The translations under genes were made by a program, and so were the position numbers. Below are positions 59,548 through 64,000 of a DNA stretch of 64,000 nucleotides, in pieces. Below the pieces are notes generated by a model. That model searched no databases. It was given only the letters and a program-made list of their open reading frames with translations, and was not told the DNA's origin. Origin of the DNA: Bradyrhizobium sp. NAS80.1. GTDB lineage: Bacteria > Pseudomonadota > Alphaproteobacteria > Rhizobiales > Xanthobacteraceae. Each line of letters begins with the position of its first letter. Positions within the stretch are counted from its first letter, which is position 1. The stretch spans positions 21,814 through 85,813 of the forward strand of contig NZ_LGHL01000085.1 in the NCBI RefSeq assembly GCF_001908205.1, given 5' to 3'.

Positions 59548-59642
59548 GCCAAGAATCACCCATCATTTAGCTACTCATAGTCTGTAGATTCAAAGGCATC
59601 ATCTCCACAAGCATGTCGCTCATTCTTCTTGTGGATGACGGC

Positions 59643-59888
59643 ATGCCCTCTAAGCAGCTTCGCAAGCCGAGTCCCGCGCTCACGCGAATCTTGGCGCAGA
59701 ATGTGATTCGTCTGCGACGCGCGAAGGGGCTGTCCCAAGAAGCCTTGGCTGACGTCTGTGGTCTCCACAGGACCTACGTGGGTTCAGTCGAACGGGGCGA
59801 AAGAAACGTGACATTGAGCACGCTCGAAGTGTTCGCCGATGCTCTCAGAGTTTCAGTGATCGACTTGTTGACCAAGGGCACCAAATGA
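59643..59888 (+). CDS. Xre-family transcriptional regulator
   Basis: 81 residues from the ATG at 59643, preferred over one 30 nt earlier because a GTGGAT box precedes it. Cro/C1-type HTH: ILAQNVIRLRRAKGLSQEAL, ADVCGLHRTYVGSVERGERN and TLSTLEVFADALRV. Probably the repressor of the island, controlling the conflict operon that starts about 160 nt downstream and the divergent excisionase-like gene. Confidence 0.88.
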   Translation: MPSKQLRKPSPALTRILAQNVIRLRRAKGLSQEALADVCGLHRTYVGSVERGERNVTLSTLEVFADALRVSVIDLLTKGTK

Positions 59889-60047
59889 AATTCGTCTTTC
59901 GCGATGAGGCGTCGATCTCGCATTTGCGTCAGGCTTGCCGGGTCTGAATGTCCAAAGAGGCGTGAACGGGCTTGTAAGGGGTACAACTCTGACTTGCGTT
60001 TTGCCGTCTAAGTGAGCATTCTGCCCTCGGTTGTTCGGGGGGAAACA

Positions 60048-60242
60048 GTGGGCGAATTTATTGCGCAACATGCCGCCGCGATTTGGAGTTTTCTGGCCGG
60101 TCTCGCAGGTGGTGGAATAACAGGATCGTTTATTACCTATCGGATGACGAGCACAAAGCGCGCCAGCAATGGCGGTGCCCTGTTGGATCAGAGCGGGTCC
60201 GTTGCCGGTGGCGATATTGTTGGCCGCGATAAGAGAAGCTGA
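60048..60242 (+). CDS. Small membrane protein of the ABC-3C-like operon
   Basis: 64 residues from GTG at 60048, chosen because GGGGGGAAA lies 5 nt upstream. One hydrophobic segment (AAIWSFLAGLAGGGITGSFI) is followed by a basic stretch and a C-terminal LDQSGSVAGGDIVGRDK. The same pattern begins the next protein, with its stop only 2 nt away. It could anchor the system in the membrane or act as a pore-forming effector (inference). No family I can name. Confidence 0.6.
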   Translation: MGEFIAQHAAAIWSFLAGLAGGGITGSFITYRMTSTKRASNGGALLDQSGSVAGGDIVGRDKRS

Positions 60243-60244
60243 AG

Positions 60245-60853
60245 TTGGCCGACGAAGGAAATGGCGGTCAGCTAGTCCCGTACCATGCTACGGGCTCGGT
60301 CGTTGACCAGAGCGGTTCCAGCGCAGGCGGCGATATCGTCGCAAGGGACAAGATCGAGCACCACCACTATCCCAACCCGATCCCGTCGGGGGTGGTGGAA
60401 AAGTTGATTCGAAAATTGCAGGCAGAGATACAGCTCAACGTCCATGCGCAGCATACAGTCGATGCCTTGGCGTGCTTTCAAGTTCGTCGGTCGATTGATG
60501 GAGTTGAGGGGCTAGAAGCGAAGCTGAAGGTTGCTGACCGCGAGGACCAGTTGTGGTCAGCGCTGGACAAAAAGGAGCAGTTCGCGAAACTCCTCCAGCA
60601 ATGGTCTTTGTACGCATCTGCGCAAGAGATATTCGCATACCTGCTGGCTAAAGCTGAGTTCGAGTTCAATCACTTCGTGCATCCAAAAATTCCTTCATTG
60701 CCTCCCTCGGACATAGACCAGCTCGTTCACGACCGAATAGTGCAAACAATTATCGATGAAATTGGAGTTGACGTTTTCGTTCTGAACCATGGAACGGCCA
60801 TGGGGATGCTGTATTGGTTGGCCGAGCAATGCTTCATTCGGTGGCACAAGTGA
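60245..60853 (+). CDS. ABC-three-component-like protein with GGDIV motif
   Basis: 202 residues from a TTG start 2 nt after the small membrane protein's stop. The N-terminus carries VDQSGSSAGGDIVARDK then HHHYPNP, followed by an all-helical domain with EKLIRKLQAEIQL, LWSALDKKEQFAKLLQQWSL and EIFAYLLAKAEFEFN. The operon position, ahead of a middle component and an ATPase, and the helical fold suggest the ABC-3C C-terminal-domain component, but no enzymatic effector domain is fused to it. Its stop overlaps the likely next start (GTGA). Confidence 0.6.
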   Translation: MADEGNGGQLVPYHATGSVVDQSGSSAGGDIVARDKIEHHHYPNPIPSGVVEKLIRKLQAEIQLNVHAQHTVDALACFQVRRSIDGVEGLEAKLKVADREDQLWSALDKKEQFAKLLQQWSLYASAQEIFAYLLAKAEFEFNHFVHPKIPSLPPSDIDQLVHDRIVQTIIDEIGVDVFVLNHGTAMGMLYWLAEQCFIRWHK

Positions 60854-61371
60854 TCCAGCTCACCTATGAACCGGCACTTGATCCATACCACACGGCTTTT
60901 CGCTTGCTGCGGTTGAGGCCGACTGTCGCTCGTTATGGGCCGCTCCATCGAGATCACGTCAGGATTTTGGATTTCTACCAATTGTTTCCATTTCGCATCG
61001 ACGAGATACGGTTGATGCCAAAGCACAGACGCTTTCGAAAGCTCGCAGAACAGTACAAGTCCGTGAAGCCATACGGTGAGCAGCCGGATAGCCGGTCATT
61101 GTTCTCCAGAATGCAACCCATTCAGGTCGCCGCTTTAGACACCTTAGCTGAGCACAATATCTTCTCACCCGCGCGGTGGCAGTTCAACGAAGTTGGTGCG
61201 GCAGATGGAGCAGTCGCGCCAGAATTGCTCGACCGACTCCGAGAGCTTCATAAGGAAGACGAAGAATTAGAGGGTTTTCTTAGCGTGCTTGCCTCAGAGT
61301 ACGAATTGTCCGGTTCGGATGGTTTGAAAGCTCGCACCGGTTTGCTGGAATATCGTCATGATGCGGTATAG
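60850..61371 (+). CDS. ABC-three-component middle-component-like protein
   Basis: 173 residues from GTG at 60850, which overlaps the preceding TGA; an ATG at 60829 in the same frame is the alternative. The opening VIQLTYEPALDPYHTAFRLL and the following VRILDFYQLFPFRI with KHRRFRKLAEQY match what I recall of the middle-component 5 family of ABC-3C systems. These proteins are thought to couple the ATPase to the effector. Its 3' end overlaps the ATPase start by 14 nt, so the genes are translationally coupled. Confidence 0.68.
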   Translation: MIQLTYEPALDPYHTAFRLLRLRPTVARYGPLHRDHVRILDFYQLFPFRIDEIRLMPKHRRFRKLAEQYKSVKPYGEQPDSRSLFSRMQPIQVAALDTLAEHNIFSPARWQFNEVGAADGAVAPELLDRLRELHKEDEELEGFLSVLASEYELSGSDGLKARTGLLEYRHDAV

Positions 61372-63278
61372 CCCGACACTCATCGTCAAGCGCGTAGTTG
61401 TGGAACGAAATGGAAAGGCCGTTTATAGCGAGCGCTTCCATGCGGGCGTCAATGTAATTCGTGGCGAGAACTCGTCTGGCAAGTCAACCGTCTTAAATTT
61501 CATATACTACGGATTGGGAGGCGATCTCGCAGATTGGAGCGAGGTAGCAGCACTCTGCTCGCGTGTGCTGATCGAGGTGTCGCTGAATGGTTTCGTCGCC
61601 ACTCTAAGTCGCGATATTTCTACGCAGCATGGGCAGCCGATGGACATATTCGGCGGTGATTTCGAGGCAAGCCAATCAGCGCCGCGCGCCGATTGGACGC
61701 GATATCCTTACCGTCGTTCGGCTAGTCAGGAGAGTTTTTCTCAAGCGCTATTTCGTCTACTTGGTATTCCGGAGGTCGCGAGTGATGTCTCCGGCAACCT
61801 CACGATCCATCAAATTCTACGCTTACTCTATTCGGATCAACTCAGCCCGGTGGAGAACATATTCCGATACGAGTCTAAGTTCGACCCGCCAGCTTTGCGA
61901 GATGCAATCGGTCGATTGCTGGCAGGCGCTTATGAGGCGGCGCTCTACGAGAACGAAGTCAAACTCCGAGAATTGGACAAACAATTCGACGAAGAGCGCT
62001 GAGTTACGAAGCCTATTTGCCGTCCTTGGAAATACAACGCATAGCCTCACATTAGCGTGGCTGGATGCGCAGCGGCGTAATATCGAGGTGGAGAGTGCCG
62101 CGCTGCAAAAGGAGATCGAGGCTGCTGAACGCCAGTTGTACGCAAGCGGCAAGGAAGATGAACTTACACTCAAATCACAGGAAGCGGCCTACCTGAGGAC
62201 TCAAGCGCTTCAAAGTGACCTCGGATCGGTTCGTCAGCAGCGTGATGCGCTATTGCTCGCAATAAATGATTCGGCCCAGTTCATTGCGACGTTGGAGCAG
62301 AAGATCAGTGCGCTCACCGATGCCAATTTGACGGCGCGCCACATCGGTGACGTCCGGTTCAGTATCTGCCCCGCATGCTTTGCGAGCGTTAGTGAGGACT
62401 CCTCCCATTCGGCGTCGTCATGTCATCTATGCCGTACACCATTCGGTTCTGCGCGACCTTCGGACCGTATCGTCTCCATGATCAACGATACGGCGTTGCA
62501 ACTGAAGCAGTCACGCCTCCTGCAAAAGAACAGGCAGGAGCGGATTGAGGAGTTTAAGAAGCGGCTGGAGACGTTAGAATCAGAGTGGTCCGTGAGTTCT
62601 AGGGAGCTTGCCTCACTTCAACGTCTACCTTCCTCCGATGCCCGTGAAGCACTGCGCGGCTTGCAGCGGCGGTCGGGATATCTCGATAGGCAAATAGAAG
62701 ACCTCAACGAGAAGGCTCATATTATTCAGCTAGTGGATAAGCTCTCCAACGAAAAAAACAGCTTGAATGATGCCATTGTTCGGCTCAGGTCGGACAATGA
62801 AAGACTCCGCGCATCTCAGCAACGGCGGCTAGAGCACGCTTACACATTGATCGCTGATCAAGTACGTGACCTTTTGCATCACGATCTTCGTCGTCAAGAC
62901 TCCTTTGAAGCCGCCAAGCACGTCCAGTTCGATTTTGCCACCAACAGGATAACCGTGGATGGGCACTCCTATTTTTCCGCCAGTTCACGCGCCATCCTAA
63001 GGAGCAGCTTTTTTCTCGGATTCTTTGCTGCGGCTACCAAAGACCCACAATTTCGTCATCCGCGCTTCCTTATGCTCGATACAATCGAAGATAAGGGCAT
63101 GGAGCCCGAGCGGAGTCATAACTTCCAAAATCAAATACTGGCGGCATCCAACAGGTCTGCCGTCGAGCACCAGATCATATACGCTACTGCCATGATCGCG
63201 CCCGACCTAGATGACGAGCAGTATCTCGTGGGGAAATTTTCGACGCGGGATGACCCCACCATCGACATTCAGACCTGA
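61358..63278 (+). pseudogene. SMC/Rad50-like ABC ATPase of the ABC-3C-like system, frameshifted
   Basis: N-terminal part 61358-62002: Walker A GENSSGKST at residues 36-44, then LGIPEVASDVSGNLTIHQIL. It stops at TGA (62000-62002) after LDKQFDEER. The rest continues one base over from about 61998 (AELRSLFAVLGNTTHSL) to 63278: coiled coils, a paired-cysteine insert (CPACF ... SSCHLCRTPFG) like a zinc hook or ribbon, and the Walker B region FLMLDTIEDKG. A single extra base would explain the break; full length would be about 640 residues. Either the gene is dead, the base is an error, or a +1 shift at CGC-TGA occurs. The family couples ATP hydrolysis to nucleic-acid sensing in conflict systems. 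Confidence 0.78.
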
Positions 63279-63356
63279 GCCGTAGACTCGAAATGAGGTG
63301 GGGAGCTGGCGAGTGGAACTCTTGACTTAGATCGAATCGGATGCGTCAAAAGAGTC

Positions 63357-63386
63357 AAAAAGGTTGCACGCTCCTCGCAACCCTTT
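63357..63386 (+). terminator. Possible terminator after the ATPase gene
   Basis: AAAAAGGTTGC, a 9-nt loop, GCAACCCTTTG. The 6-bp stem GGTTGC/GCAACC is flanked by A and T runs, with one mismatch at the base. It lies 79 nt after the ATPase stop and just before attR. Confidence 0.45.
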
Positions 63387-63419
63387 GACATAGTGTAGTA
63401 TTTTGCGGGGTGTGATTGG

Positions 63420-63435
63420 TCCCGCCCCAGCCAGA
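63420..63435 (+). other. attR-type direct repeat of the tRNA-Gln 3' end
   Basis: TCCCGCCCCAGCCAGA, identical to 58991-59006, without the remainder of a tRNA around it. Marks the right boundary of the island. Confidence 0.8.
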
Positions 63436-63480
63436 GCCAATGCCCTGATTTTGTTACGAAAATGGCCTTGCTCAAAGCAG

Positions 63481-63528
63481 AATTTCCAACGCATTTGGAA
63501 ATTCCGTTTGCCTCGCATTTGGAAATTC
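63481..63528. repeat. Duplicated CGCATTTGGAAATTC with inverted arm
   Basis: CGCATTTGGAAATTC occurs at 63490-63504 and again at 63514-63528, 24 bp apart. AATTTCCAA at 63481-63489 is the inverse of the first copy's TTGGAAATT. It could be a protein-binding site array or part of a small hairpin RNA just outside attR. Confidence 0.5.
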
Positions 63529-63594
63529 TGTGCTGGTTTCGTTTTTGGTCGACGGCAGATGAAAGTCGTCGCGCGTTGAACGTCGCTCAACTTA

Positions 63595-63718
63595 TCAAAA
63601 TACGAATTGAGCGGATGAACGCCGTCTGAAGCTTCCCACCGCAGCCGTGACGTCGCTTGCGGGATCAACAATCGCAGAACCCCGCTTGCCTTGTGCAGCG
63701 TTCAACGAAGCGCGAAGT
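63595..63718 (-). other. Possible small coding remnant next to the IS fragment
   Basis: A minus-strand frame (open up to 63837) reads MLMEQHHLETKRRPPQFRRL then ASDLKDRLRASLNAAQGKRG, which has protein-like composition. It overlaps the other frame of the transposase remnant, so one or both are relics joined by a frameshift. No family recognised. Confidence 0.25.
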
Positions 63719-64000
63719 CTATCCTTGAGATCGGACGCCAGTCTTCGAAATTGGGGAGGTCTGCGCTTCGTCTCGAGGTGATGCTGCTCCATCAGCATTC
63801 TGCTGATCGAGCTCCTTCTGTGCCAAGAGATGTGCATGCCGCTTACGGGTCGCAGCCAACGCTCGCATCATCGTCTCCTTGGCATATCCTGCATCCGCCA
63901 GCACACACCCGAAGCGCACGTTGGCTGCCATCACCCGGTCAATCTCGGCCAAAGCAATCTCCGGCTTGGATCGTGGCGTTCGGTATTCGGCCGGTACGCG
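63719..64000 (-). pseudogene. IS701-like transposase fragment (runs off the right edge)
   Basis: The minus-strand frame entering from the window edge reads RVPAEYRTPRSKPEIALAEI then DRVMAANVRFGCVLADAGY, the segment around the catalytic Asp of IS701-family DDE transposases. After ADAGY the resemblance stops and the frame closes at 63719 in unrelated sequence. The downstream part of the transposase is therefore replaced or deleted, so it is a broken insertion-sequence remnant. No terminal inverted repeat is visible inside the window. Confidence 0.55.

Larger units (their letters stand above)
59005..63435. mobile_element. Small genomic island integrated at tRNA-Gln
   Basis: About 4.4 kb bounded by perfect 16-bp direct repeats. 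The interior is visibly AT-richer than flanking DNA and uses AT-ending codons freely. It holds an excisionase-like HTH gene, an Xre-type gene and an ABC-three-component-like operon, but no integrase on either strand. It may be a mobilisable satellite or a relic that lost its recombinase. The stretch 59007-59298 next to the tRNA contains no recognisable gene. Confidence 0.78.

Overview
The window reads as GC-rich alphaproteobacterial chromosome, most likely Bradyrhizobium or a close relative in the Nitrobacteraceae. That assignment is inferred from the character of dxs, gcdH, pdxH, fabI and aroC, from small proteins typical of that genus, and from palindromic intergenic repeats of the kind that litter its genomes. 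No 16S rRNA gene is present to settle it.

Layout. 1-6853 (minus): an edge-truncated receiver protein and a 2096-residue cytoplasmic hybrid histidine kinase whose sensor is eleven exactly phased 276-bp poly-HAMP units. 6854-8867: gene-poor, with small ORFs, a DUF4142 remnant and a hairpin. 8868-20431: HxlR regulator, SDR, nitronate monooxygenase, PhoD-like phosphatase, aldo/keto reductase, a small HTH protein, PLP aminotransferase, DUF3124 protein, CPA2 antiporter, and a RibB whose GTP cyclohydrolase II half has lost its metal site. 20571-33356: glutaryl-CoA dehydrogenase, MBL hydrolase, DUF1499 protein, acyl-CoA ligase, extensin-like protein facing an L,D-transpeptidase across a shared hairpin, CorA, a methyltransferase, SDR, PdxH, a small lipoprotein and a CbpA-like co-chaperone. 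33671-39399: ECF sigma factor with a frameshifted anti-sigma gene, fabI, a phosphoglycerate-mutase-like gene, aroC, a class III cyclase and clpS.

39444-42052 (minus) is a fluoride-response operon: predicted promoter, fluoride (crcB-motif) riboswitch, terminator hairpin, MFS transporter, two crcB genes and a DUF190 gene. 42321-58664 holds a DUF1194 protein, two SAM methyltransferases, an Acg-type nitroreductase, and the housekeeping block HDAC-like / xseB / dxs / deoxyribosyltransferase / tlyA / RlmD-like, then a 5'-nucleotidase, an enoyl-CoA hydratase and an acyl-CoA dehydrogenase.

58930-64000 is the accessory part. A complete tRNA-Gln(TTG) is followed by about 4.4 kb of visibly AT-richer DNA that ends in a perfect 16-bp copy of the tRNA 3' end, so it looks like a small element integrated at tRNA-Gln. 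It carries an excisionase-like HTH protein, an Xre regulator, and a compact operon resembling ABC-three-component (ABC-3C) conflict systems: a small membrane protein, a protein sharing a Q-S-G-S/GGDIV motif with it, a middle-component-like protein, and an SMC/Rad50-like ATPase with a Cys-pair insert whose gene carries a frameshift. No integrase is visible inside. Beyond the second repeat lies an IS701-like transposase remnant at the window edge. This island and the fluoride operon are the parts most worth following up.
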